DNA of 8,592 bases from an uncultured Eubacteriales bacterium. GTDB taxonomy: Bacteria; Bacillota; Clostridia; Oscillospirales; Acutalibacteraceae. The position numbers and the translations under genes are program-made. The DNA lies in the NCBI GenBank assembly GCA_900322105.1, contig ONYV01000031.1, positions 1 to 8,592 on the forward strand, given 5' to 3'. Under the pieces are notes generated by a model. It was given only the letters and a program-made list of their open reading frames with translations. It searched no databases and was not told the DNA's origin. Shown here piece after piece: positions 1 to 6,156 of the stretch (positions within the stretch are counted from its first letter, which is position 1; every line of letters starts with the position of its first letter).

Positions 1-34
1 TTCTTTCTTTCAAGCAGTCGGAACATCCTGCCAT

Positions 35-50
35 TGTTTCACGTGAAACA
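35..50. promoter_or_regulatory. parS site 1 (ParB/Spo0J binding site)
   Basis: This is TGTTTCACGTGAAACA, a perfect 16-bp palindrome matching the Bacillus-type parS consensus TGTTNCACGTGAAACA at every position. ParB loads here and spreads to organise and segregate the origin region. It lies in the first unit of the tandem array. Confidence 0.93.
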
Positions 51-103
51 TTTTATGAAACAGCTTGATTCTTTCTTTCAAACAGTCAGGGTTATCCTGT
101 AAT

Positions 104-119
104 TGTTTCACGTGAAACA
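104..119. promoter_or_regulatory. parS site 2 (ParB/Spo0J binding site)
   Basis: A second identical 16-bp palindrome, exactly 69 bp after the first. As in unit 1, a further TGAAACA half-site follows 12 bp downstream (125-131). Confidence 0.93.
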
Positions 120-172
120 TTTTATGAAACAGTTTGATACTTCCTTTCAAACAGTCAGGGTCATCCTGCAAT

Positions 173-188
173 TGTTTCACGTGAAACA
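173..188. promoter_or_regulatory. parS site 3 (ParB/Spo0J binding site)
   Basis: A third identical palindrome, 69 bp after the second and about 57 bp upstream of the mnmE -35 element. The downstream TGAAACA half-site seen in units 1 and 2 is missing here. ParB spreading from this array could cover the mnmE promoter (inference). Confidence 0.93.
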
Positions 189-245
189 TTTTTGAAGCGC
201 TGCTGTATTTTTGAACCGTTTCTTACAGTAAATCAAAAACAACAG

Positions 246-274
246 TTGAGTATGAGTGGATTTTATGCTATAAT
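246..274 (+). promoter_or_regulatory. Sigma-A-type promoter for mnmE
   Basis: A -35 TTGAGT (246-251), a 17-bp spacer and a perfect -10 TATAAT (269-274) are visible. A TGC just before the -10 makes it an extended -10 promoter. Transcription would start near 281, leaving a leader of about 30 nt before mnmE. Confidence 0.82.
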
Positions 275-309
275 CAGGACAAAAATAAAACAGCAAATGA
301 GGAATGAAC

Positions 310-1677
310 ATGATGGAAAAAACTATTGCTGCCATATCCACCGCTAACGGCATCGGCGGTATCGGTGTGATCCGTATCTCAGGGGAAAATGCGCTGAAGG
401 TTGCCGAAAAAGTATTCCGTTCCGTCAATCAGAAAAAGCTCACGGAAATGAAAGGCTACACCGCCGCATACGGTAAGATCTATGACGGCGATGAGATGAT
501 CGACGAAGCGGTAGCGCTGGTATTTCGTGCGCCGCACAGCTACACGGGCGAGGACGTAGTAGAATTATCCTGTCACGGCGGATTGTATATCACCAAAAGA
601 ACACTGAGAGCCGTGCTGCAAAGCGGTGCTTCACCTGCCGAAGCAGGCGAATTTACAAAACGAGCATTTCTCAACGGAAAAATGGGACTGACGGAAGCAG
701 AAGCCGTTATGGACATCATCTCTGCCAGAGGTTCACAGTCCGCAAAAGCCGCCCTTTCGTGCATGGAAGGAAAACTCCGCCAAAGGATCGATCAGGTACG
801 TGACGCTCTGGTCAATACAGCCGCTCACCTCTCCGCATGGGCAGACTATCCCGAGGACGACATTCCCGAAGTAGACACTGCGCATCTATCCGATACTCTG
901 AACCATTGCAAGTCCGAACTGCTCTCCCTTCTGAAAGATTATGATTCAGGCAAGATCATGCGTGAAGGTGTGGACACGGTCATCGCAGGCAGACCCAATG
1001 TCGGAAAATCAACGATCATGAACCTGCTGTCAGGCTGTGAGCGCTCGATCGTCACCAATATCCCCGGCACTACCAGAGATATCATCGAAGAAACCGTTAT
1101 GTTAGGGGAAATACCGCTGCGGCTTTCCGATACGGCAGGGATCCGCTCAACGGATGATCCTGTGGAGAAGATCGGCGTACAGCGCGCAAAGGACAGGATC
1201 CGTAAAGCAGGGCTGGTCTTAGCGGTGTTTGATTCTTCCAGACCACTTTCCGAAGATGACAAAACACTGATCGGGCTGTTATCGGATGCGCCTGCCCTTG
1301 CGATCATCAATAAAACGGATCTCCCGACAGAACTGGATGTATCCTATGTCAGATCAAACGTCAGGCACGTTGTCATGCTCTCCGCCATTGACGGCAGCGG
1401 CGCAGAAGAACTGGAAAAGCAAGTTTCCGATATCATAGGCACCTCTCAATTAGACGCTTCTCAGGGCATTCTTGCGACAGAGCGTCAGAGAAGCGCCGCA
1501 GAAGAAGCGCTCCGCTCCGTCAGCGAAGCACTCGAAGCCATTCGGCTCGGGATCACGCTGGATGCCGTTACCGTTATTATCGAAGAAGCGATCCATCATC
1601 TGCTGGAGTTGACAGGAGAAAGAGTAACAGAAGCGGTCGTGTCACAGGTATTCTCTCATTTCTGCGTCGGCAAATAA
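310..1677 (+). CDS. mnmE: tRNA uridine-5-carboxymethylaminomethyl(34) modification GTPase MnmE (TrmE)
   Basis: A K+-activated, homodimeric cytosolic GTPase that with MnmG installs the (carboxymethyl)aminomethyl group at C5 of wobble U34 in certain tRNAs. Numbering from 310, the N-terminal folate-binding domain starts TIAAIST and includes PHSYTGED(V)VE. A helical domain follows. The inserted G domain shows P-loop GRPNVGKST from ~227, GTTRD, DTAG (~274) and NKTD (~334). The C-terminus ends in the family's catalytic CxGK motif (FCVGK). Length, about 455 aa, is normal. The reading frame opens at ATG 304, but that abuts the GAGGA Shine-Dalgarno (299-303). ATG 310 or 313, 6 or 9 nt away, fits better. 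It has its own promoter and a terminator ~105 bp downstream. mnmG, commonly its next gene in Firmicutes, is not in the window. Confidence 0.97.
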   Translation: MMEKTIAAISTANGIGGIGVIRISGENALKVAEKVFRSVNQKKLTEMKGYTAAYGKIYDGDEMIDEAVALVFRAPHSYTGEDVVELSCHGGLYITKRTLRAVLQSGASPAEAGEFTKRAFLNGKMGLTEAEAVMDIISARGSQSAKAALSCMEGKLRQRIDQVRDALVNTAAHLSAWADYPEDDIPEVDTAHLSDTLNHCKSELLSLLKDYDSGKIMREGVDTVIAGRPNVGKSTIMNLLSGCERSIVTNIPGTTRDIIEETVMLGEIPLRLSDTAGIRSTDDPVEKIGVQRAKDRIRKAGLVLAVFDSSRPLSEDDKTLIGLLSDAPALAIINKTDLPTELDVSYVRSNVRHVVMLSAIDGSGAEELEKQVSDIIGTSQLDASQGILATERQRSAAEEALRSVSEALEAIRLGITLDAVTVIIEEAIHHLLELTGERVTEAVVSQVFSHFCVGK

Positions 1678-1745
1678 TGCGGCTGTATCTCATTGTTCTG
1701 TATGCTATCGAGCATCCTTTGAAATAGCAGAACTTTACACGAACA

Positions 1746-1857
1746 CTTTCCACATATCAAATTCAGAAGCAAAAAGTTTTCCACCGAAAATGAACAGCCT
1801 GTTGATTTTCGGTGGTCTTTTTTAGTTTTCCACATTTTCCGCCAAAATGGTGGAAAA
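1746..1857. other. Cluster of DnaA-box-like 9-mers (tentative)
   Basis: TTTTCCACA at 1826-1834 fits the DnaA-box consensus TTWTNCACA exactly. CTTTCCACA (1746-1754), TTTTCCACC (1777-1785) and TTTTCCACC on the minus strand (1849-1857) each miss by one base. Four such motifs in ~110 bp beside parS sites could mean DnaA binding near the origin. However, three of them are arms of the hairpins described separately, so the repetition may only reflect the inverted repeats. No AT-rich unwinding element is obvious beside them. Confidence 0.3.
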
Positions 1858-1859
1858 CT
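1775..1859. repeat. 85-bp nested inverted repeat with 11-bp perfect ends
   Basis: The ends AGTTTTCCACC (1775-1785) and GGTGGAAAACT (1849-1859) are perfect inverted repeats. Inside lie two competing hairpins. One is the terminator with arms 1781-1791 and 1805-1815. The other has AGTTTTCCACATTTT (1824-1838) pairing with 1844-1859 apart from one bulged G. The same arm sequence therefore has two possible partners, so the outer stem and the two inner stems exclude each other. It could be an attenuator-like RNA or a small palindromic repeat element. Only the sequence symmetry is certain. Confidence 0.75.
1781..1823 (+). terminator. Rho-independent terminator of mnmE
   Basis: Arms CCACCGAAAAT (1781-1791) and ATTTTCGGTGG (1805-1815) form a perfect 11-bp stem. 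Inside the 13-nt loop AACA and TGTT can pair further. The run TCTTTTTT (1816-1823) gives the U-tract. It lies about 105 bp after the mnmE stop codon. Confidence 0.85.
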
Positions 1860-2055
1860 CAGGTGTTTGCATCGCACAAGTTTTCCTGCAAACCCCAATG
1901 AAAAGCGTTTGAACGCAGGAGTATTGAACCCTCAATCGCCGAAACAGCGTCAGATGAGAAAAACAGGAAAAGGACACATCATTTTGCAAAACCGACTGTC
2001 AAAGCGTACCTTCCGATCCATTCATTTGTTTTGACCGGATACGCATTACAGAAAA

Positions 2056-2075
2056 TAGACTTCCGAGGAAGTCTA
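2056..2075. repeat. 20-bp perfect palindrome beside parS site 4
   Basis: TAGACTTCCGAGGAAGTCTA has 9-bp perfect arms around a GA centre. It ends 16 bp before parS site 4 and ~90 bp upstream of the sigma gene's -10. On the minus strand it is followed by TTTTCTG, so it could act as a weak minus-strand terminator. A dimeric regulator site is the other option. I do not recognise the motif. Confidence 0.6.
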
Positions 2076-2091
2076 ATGACAAACCAAAAAA

Positions 2092-2107
2092 TGTTTCACG
2101 TGAAACA
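2092..2107. promoter_or_regulatory. parS site 4 (ParB/Spo0J binding site)
   Basis: Identical to the three sites at the window start (TGTTTCACGTGAAACA), with symmetry extending to 22 bp (2089-2110). It stands alone, without the 69-bp repeat context, which argues that the core is what matters. It lies ~58 bp upstream of the -10 of the sigma-factor operon, close enough for ParB to affect that promoter (inference). Confidence 0.93.
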
Positions 2108-2162
2108 TTTCTTTTTCATCTGCGAAAAACTGCCTTTCATGCACCCAAAAGCATCTATTTTA

Positions 2163-2171
2163 TGTTATAAT
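2163..2171 (+). promoter_or_regulatory. Extended -10 promoter for the sigma/membrane-protein operon
   Basis: TGT followed by a perfect TATAAT (2166-2171) gives an extended -10. The expected -35 position (~2143-2148, ACCCAA) does not match TTGACA, as is common for extended -10 promoters. Transcription would start near 2178, about 28 nt before the start codon. A sigma-specific autoregulated promoter elsewhere cannot be excluded. Confidence 0.65.
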
Positions 2172-2205
2172 ATACAGAGAGTACGATAAAAAGGAGGGAA
2201 CGTCT

Positions 2206-2751
2206 TTGGAAGTGGAAGACCTTGCAAGAAGGCTCAGAAAACGGGATGAAAAAGCGCTCAGAGAAGTGATCCTACGCCTGACGCCGCTTGTGGCGACCAT
2301 TATTTATAATGTGTCCGGAGGAGAACTGACACGGGAAGACATCGAAGAAGTTACCTCTGATGTATTTATCACTCTCTGGAACAACACCGATAAGATCGTG
2401 CCTGAAAAATTAAAGGGTTATGTTTGCTGTATTGCCAAAACAAGAGCGATCAATAAACTAAAAACGGTCAAGTCCAAAAACATTGTCGACATTGACGATT
2501 ACGATCCCGAAGACGATTTTTCAATCAGCGAGCATACCGAACATCAGGATCTCAACCGTGAGCTGCGGGAGTTGATCGACACGCTCCCGACTATCGACCG
2601 AGAGATCATGATCCGCTATTACTACTATTATCAAACGACCTCAAGAATCGCAGAGGTGATGAAGCTCAATCCCGAAACGGTCAAATCCAAACTCAGGCGC
2701 ACACGGGAAAAGCTCAAGGCAAAACTCTTGGAAAGGGGCTATGGCGTATGA
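2206..2751 (+). CDS. Sigma-70-family (ECF-like) RNA polymerase sigma factor
   Basis: A small alternative sigma factor of 181 aa that would direct RNA polymerase to a limited set of promoters. Residues ~24-90 look like region 2: the stretch around EDIEEVTSDVFITLWNN resembles the core-binding helices 2.1-2.2, followed by YVCCIAKTRAINKLK. Residues ~118-172 are region 4: LPTIDREIMIRYYYYY, then an HTH of the form TTSRIAEVMKLNPETVKSKLRRTREKLK. There is no region 1 or 3, as in ECF-type factors. The start is TTG, 7 nt after a strong AAGGAGGG (2191-2198); the in-frame GTG at 2212 is spaced less well. It overlaps the next gene by ATGA, so the two are probably translationally coupled. Five consecutive tyrosines (138-142) in region 4 are unusual. 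The regulon is unknown. Confidence 0.92.
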   Translation: MEVEDLARRLRKRDEKALREVILRLTPLVATIIYNVSGGELTREDIEEVTSDVFITLWNNTDKIVPEKLKGYVCCIAKTRAINKLKTVKSKNIVDIDDYDPEDDFSISEHTEHQDLNRELRELIDTLPTIDREIMIRYYYYYQTTSRIAEVMKLNPETVKSKLRRTREKLKAKLLERGYGV

Positions 2752-5558
2752 AAATATCTTCCTTAAAAAACGAATTCGACCAATTCGATCAGGATTTTGA
2801 AATAGACGAAACAACCATCTGCGCAGACCTCGGGATCGATCCGCAAAAGATCGCAGACAATGTATTGCAGACCATTGCAGAACCGACTGTCAAAAAGAAC
2901 AGACGCCGCTTTATCACCGTATTCGTTGCCGCCGCCGCGCTGAGCATCACTGCCGTCTGCTCGACCGTGATTGCGACCTCAGGCGTACTGCGTCCCGATT
3001 TTACCGATGTCTATCAGGGCGATATCAGCGCTCTGGAGATCCGAGGCACCGAAACATTTGAGTTTGCGCCGCTGGATCAGAACCTGCAGGCGGAATTTAT
3101 CGGCATCGTCAACACAGAAGACAGGATCGTTGCTTCCGTCAACATCAGCAAAAAGGACGGCACACCCTTTACGTCTTCGGACGGCATTCAGAATCCTTCC
3201 GGCTTCCTGTTGGAAAAACTGCTGCCGGAAGTCAAAAATAACGAAAATCATTCTCAGCGACCCACGGATTATTCTGTCCGGCTGAAAGAACAGCAGTATG
3301 GATTTGACTACCCCTATGTTTTCTATGTAGAGGACGAAAACGGCAATATCTGTGAGCAGTCCGCCGATGCCGTTGAATATGTACTTAGCGATAACGGGAA
3401 AACGCTGCGAATGTTCATTACCGCAAAGACCGTTGACAAAGATCTCACAGGAGGCTATGTCTACATCACGTCCCGTTATACAAAGGCATATCAATATGAT
3501 AAAAAGCTGAAAGCTTTCAATACGCTGGACGAAACGACCTATGCAGACGCTAAATACTTCTGCCAGATAGACGGCTGCGACATGGACAAAGACTGCAAAT
3601 GGAAGATCAGCAGCGGTCAGTATGCGCTTTATACCATCAAAACAGAAAGGCTGGCACTGCCCTTTGATATGCATTTCAAAATAGACTATCAGCTTCCCGA
3701 CAAAATCGAAAAGACACTCGATAACAGCAATGCGCCGCAGCTAATCCGACAGGGCGATCAGGCGCAGATGACCATCTCGCCGACGAAGATCACACTCAGC
3801 AGCCACAAGACCCTGACAACAGACGAGATCAATCAAATGCAGTCTGTTTCCCCTGCTTTCCGTGAGGAAGACAAGATGACAGAAGAAAATCCCACCATCA
3901 GCATTCCCGAATGTGTATCGGCATTTTCTGTTTCAAAAGCAGATTCCCTGCAAAGCTATGATGACATCGACTACGAAAATTCCAAGCTGCTCATGACAGA
4001 CGGTTCTGTTCTGTACTTTATCCTGACAGATGCCGATCTCCAATATGAAGCAGCTCCCGACAGCAGCGTAACCATCAAGGAAGCCCGAACGATCACTTAC
4101 TCATCCCATTTTGTCAACAAGAAACTCAACAGCATCAATGCAGATGAAGTACTGCGCATTTTCCGAACTACCGTCATAGACCCTGAAAAGATCGCAAAGG
4201 TCATCATCAACGGAGATCTGATCTATGCAAAAACAGGCTATGAAGATATGACAGTACCCGCACCCGAGACGTATACGGAATATACCCCCGAAGATTTTGC
4301 CGAAGAATCGATCGCAGAAAGCTCCGATGACAAAAATTATCTTCCCGATATGACAAAGTATGAACCGCTTGAAAAGACCTCGAACGAAATGCGCTATATC
4401 CTGCAGCAGTATACACAAGAGCATTCGCTTTTGCTGACCTCTGTCAATACAGACATCAACACCCGTTCCAAGGACGATCCTTCTATCGCCATCAACCGTG
4501 CTGTATTTACCGCAGAAGGCGCCACCGAAAATCTGCGGCATTTCCTGCAGCACCTTCTCAAAGAAGAACAGCACAATCTATTCATCATATCCGCCTCTCT
4601 CTCTTCCAATCAGGACGAAAACGGCAGCAGAGAGCTGACCGTCACAATCGAAAACCCGTTTGTAGCAGATGATGCCTACAAATCCGAGCAAGATGTGTAT
4701 TCCTTCGTGATCGCACGCTGGGGAACGCTGCAAAGGAGTCTGCCGATCGAGCAGTTCTTTGAAACAGAAACGGATATGGAAAAGCCGTATCTGAAACTGA
4801 CAATGCAGCAAACAGATTTCTCAAAACAAGACCATTCCTCTTACAGCGATATCCGTATTGACCCGAACCATAAGCCGACGCAGGCGCTGACCCTTGCGAA
4901 CTATCAGTTCAAACAATGGACGGACGAAGAGCTGAATATCCTGAACAGTCGACACGGCACAAACGGAAGTACGCCTGTCATCCTTCACGACGTCAACGAC
5001 AAAGACAACACCGCCTTTTGCAGCAATTCTCTGGAGCTTATCATCAGCGGCACACAGGAAAAAGTCTTGAAAACCGTGCAGTATTTACAAGAATATGAAA
5101 CGAAAAACCTGTTTATCACCTCTGTCTTCATTTTCCACCGGGATAATCTCCACAGTGAGTATCACCTGAAACTCACTCTGGCAAATCCCTATCCGCTCAG
5201 GGCTGCACTGCTGAACGAGCAGCAAAGAGATGCATACATTCAAAGTCATTACGGCGCCGTAGAATGGAACAAGATGCTGAGTACCTATTTTTCTGCGATC
5301 GAAAACGACTCGATCTCCGCAGAATTTACGATCGCATCCAACAGAAAAACGGACGCTCCTGTTGTCAAAGCCGATATCTGGGCAAATTTTGCAACCTATG
5401 ACGATATTGCCGCCTACAAAGATACCATCAACCGCAATCCGTATTTCACCGTTACCAATTCCATGAACGTACAGCGGATCTATTCTCTCCCACCGCAGGA
5501 AGACTATCTCTCTGCAAACTTCACGCTCACCACGACCTATTTTATCAGATCCTCCTGA
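2748..5558 (+). CDS. Large single-pass membrane protein, probable anti-sigma/sensor partner of the upstream sigma factor
   Basis: Annotated mainly by context and topology, 936 aa. Residues 1-50 are charged and probably cytosolic. One hydrophobic segment (~55-77, after a KKNRRR stretch that marks the inside) would span the membrane, leaving ~860 residues outside. Residues ~80-497 form a beta-rich region that recalls the exodomain of DUF4179-type anti-sigma proteins, including a late IINGD motif (~486-490); I hold this match loosely. A linker with an acidic stretch (~498-545) follows, then three diverged repeat modules (~545-671, ~760-848, ~873-936) with a strand/helix/strand/strand pattern like PilO/GspM ferredoxin-type folds. 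The start ATG overlaps the sigma stop codon, with AAGGGG 9 nt upstream. The likely role is to hold the sigma factor at the membrane until a cell-surface signal releases it. No catalytic motif is visible. Confidence 0.75.
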   Translation: MKISSLKNEFDQFDQDFEIDETTICADLGIDPQKIADNVLQTIAEPTVKKNRRRFITVFVAAAALSITAVCSTVIATSGVLRPDFTDVYQGDISALEIRGTETFEFAPLDQNLQAEFIGIVNTEDRIVASVNISKKDGTPFTSSDGIQNPSGFLLEKLLPEVKNNENHSQRPTDYSVRLKEQQYGFDYPYVFYVEDENGNICEQSADAVEYVLSDNGKTLRMFITAKTVDKDLTGGYVYITSRYTKAYQYDKKLKAFNTLDETTYADAKYFCQIDGCDMDKDCKWKISSGQYALYTIKTERLALPFDMHFKIDYQLPDKIEKTLDNSNAPQLIRQGDQAQMTISPTKITLSSHKTLTTDEINQMQSVSPAFREEDKMTEENPTISIPECVSAFSVSKADSLQSYDDIDYENSKLLMTDGSVLYFILTDADLQYEAAPDSSVTIKEARTITYSSHFVNKKLNSINADEVLRIFRTTVIDPEKIAKVIINGDLIYAKTGYEDMTVPAPETYTEYTPEDFAEESIAESSDDKNYLPDMTKYEPLEKTSNEMRYILQQYTQEHSLLLTSVNTDINTRSKDDPSIAINRAVFTAEGATENLRHFLQHLLKEEQHNLFIISASLSSNQDENGSRELTVTIENPFVADDAYKSEQDVYSFVIARWGTLQRSLPIEQFFETETDMEKPYLKLTMQQTDFSKQDHSSYSDIRIDPNHKPTQALTLANYQFKQWTDEELNILNSRHGTNGSTPVILHDVNDKDNTAFCSNSLELIISGTQEKVLKTVQYLQEYETKNLFITSVFIFHRDNLHSEYHLKLTLANPYPLRAALLNEQQRDAYIQSHYGAVEWNKMLSTYFSAIENDSISAEFTIASNRKTDAPVVKADIWANFATYDDIAAYKDTINRNPYFTVTNSMNVQRIYSLPPQEDYLSANFTLTTTYFIRSS

Positions 5559-5620
5559 CAGCCATGCATCGTCAGCCTTTCTCCAATTGAAATCCAAACA
5601 CATAAAAATGTATAAAAGGT

Positions 5621-5658
5621 AAAAAAACGGACTGAAACTAAATTCAGCCCGTTTTTTT
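5621..5658. terminator. Bidirectional terminator between the sigma operon and the PadR gene
   Basis: The arms AAAAAAACGGaCTGAA (5621-5636) and TTCAGcCCGTTTTTTT (5643-5658) pair with a single A/C mismatch and a 6-nt loop. Flanking runs of seven A and seven T give a U-tract on either strand. It lies 62 bp after the stop of the 936-aa protein and 82 bp beyond the stop of the minus-strand PadR gene, so it can serve both convergent genes. Confidence 0.9.
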
Positions 5659-5740
5659 GTTTGTTTTGTCATTTTTTAATGCAAGCCGCAATATATCTGC
5701 CTGTGCGAAACACTTCGCAGCATGACGCTGCCGCAAAAGG

Positions 5741-6121
5741 TCAGCCTACTTCTTCATCAGGAAGCAGCCCGTTTTCAATAATCACGTCCACTGCCTTGAG
5801 CAGCTCCCGATATTTCTGGAGCATAAATTTCAGATACTCTCTACCCGATTCTGTGATCGTATAGTAGTTTCTGGTACGATGGCTTTCCGTGATCTCCTGA
5901 GAAAACTCTGTGACATACCCTTGTTCCTGCAGGCGGTACAAGACAGGATACAGGAAATTCATTTTGTAGGTGCTGTTACTTCGTTTTTCAAGCTCCTGAG
6001 ACAGGTTATAGACATACATTGGTTTTTCGTTCAGCAGTAAAAGCGTCATCATTGGACTGGTTGCTCTTTTGAAGGAATCTTCAAAAGAACTTTTTGCATC
6101 TTTGTTAGAAATTCTTCCCAT
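5741..6121 (-). CDS. PadR-family transcriptional regulator
   Basis: A small winged-helix DNA-binding protein, usually a dimeric repressor released by a small molecule. From the start used here it is 126 aa. The pattern SPMMTLLLLNEKPMYVYNLS (helix 1-2), then NFLYPVLYRLQEQGYV (recognition helix region) and RNYYTITESGREYL (wing and following helix) is typical of PadR, and the C-terminal helix is short. Possible starts are GTG 6130, ATG 6127 and ATG 6121. The Shine-Dalgarno-like AGTAGGTGAT (6135-6126 on the minus strand) puts ATG 6121 at the right distance and overlaps the other two. It is transcribed alone from its own promoter, with a dyad over the leader suggesting autorepression. No transporter or efflux gene, the common PadR target, adjoins it, so its targets are unknown. 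Confidence 0.9.
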   Translation of the reverse strand: MGRISNKDAKSSFEDSFKRATSPMMTLLLLNEKPMYVYNLSQELEKRSNSTYKMNFLYPVLYRLQEQGYVTEFSQEITESHRTRNYYTITESGREYLKFMLQKYRELLKAVDVIIENGLLPDEEVG

Positions 6122-6134
6122 TTTCATCACCTAC

Positions 6135-6155
6135 TATAATACTTGGAGTTACATA
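6135..6155. promoter_or_regulatory. Candidate PadR operator (interrupted dyad)
   Basis: The 21 bp read TAT-N3-ACT-N3-AGT-N3-ATA, an exact dyad at the twelve fixed positions. It sits just downstream of the -10 of the PadR gene and overlaps the predicted transcription start and leader, a usual place for autorepression. Assignment to this PadR protein is inferred from position and symmetry. Confidence 0.45.
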
Positions 6156-6156
6156 A

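Larger units (their letters stand above)
1..190. repeat. Three tandem ~69-bp repeats, each containing a parS site
   Basis: Three consecutive units share the order: pyrimidine-rich TTCTTTCTTTCAA, CAGTCAGGG, an ATCCTG block, ATTGTTTCACGTGAAACAT, then TTATGAAACAG. The parS cores start at 35, 104 and 173, an exact 69-bp period. Unit 1 has a one-base indel against unit 2 between the CAGTC and ATCCTG blocks, and the third unit loses similarity just after its parS (from about 191). Substitutions lie outside the palindrome, while all three palindromes are identical, which suggests selection on the site. The first unit starts at the window edge, so the array may continue to the left. No ORF of note uses this DNA. 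Confidence 0.9.
1678..2205. other. 528-bp intergenic region rich in inverted repeats
   Basis: No convincing gene is present. The stretch holds, in order: a small hairpin just after mnmE (1702-1715), DnaA-box-like motifs, a terminator nested in a larger inverted repeat, a hairpin with GTTTGCA/TGCAAAC arms (1865-1893), a short GCGTT/AACGC palindrome (1905-1916), a 20-bp palindrome, a parS site and the promoter of the sigma gene. A frame on the plus strand stays open from 1723 to 2034 but has no ATG and no usable ribosome-binding site. Bases 1917-2055 show nothing I recognise. Confidence 0.7.

Noticed and set aside
1656..1898. Minus-strand 80-aa frame across the mnmE end and terminator
   Set aside because: It overlaps the mnmE stop and the hairpins and has no family features, so it is a frame shadow.
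1723..2034. A 104-codon open plus-strand frame in the intergenic region, ending in a basic stretch
   Set aside because: It has no ATG before codon 78, and its only other candidate starts are TTG codons without a correctly spaced Shine-Dalgarno. It runs straight through the terminator hairpins. It could be a decayed gene, but nothing in its translation is recognisable.
1740..2110. The intergenic region as oriC itself
   Set aside because: There is no dnaA or dnaN nearby, no clear AT-rich unwinding element, and most box-like motifs are arms of hairpins. DnaA-box-like cluster is as far as the sequence supports.
1989..2894. A 14-base repeat (AACCGACTGTCAAA) at ~1990 and at 2881-2894
   Set aside because: One copy is intergenic and one is within coding sequence. 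A match of this length is not unlikely by chance in a window this size, and there is no shared context.
2979..3674. Antisense frames within the 936-aa gene (also 4101-4574 and 5085-5672)
   Set aside because: These are shadows of a single long coding frame with coherent repeats. Their translations show no recognisable domain.
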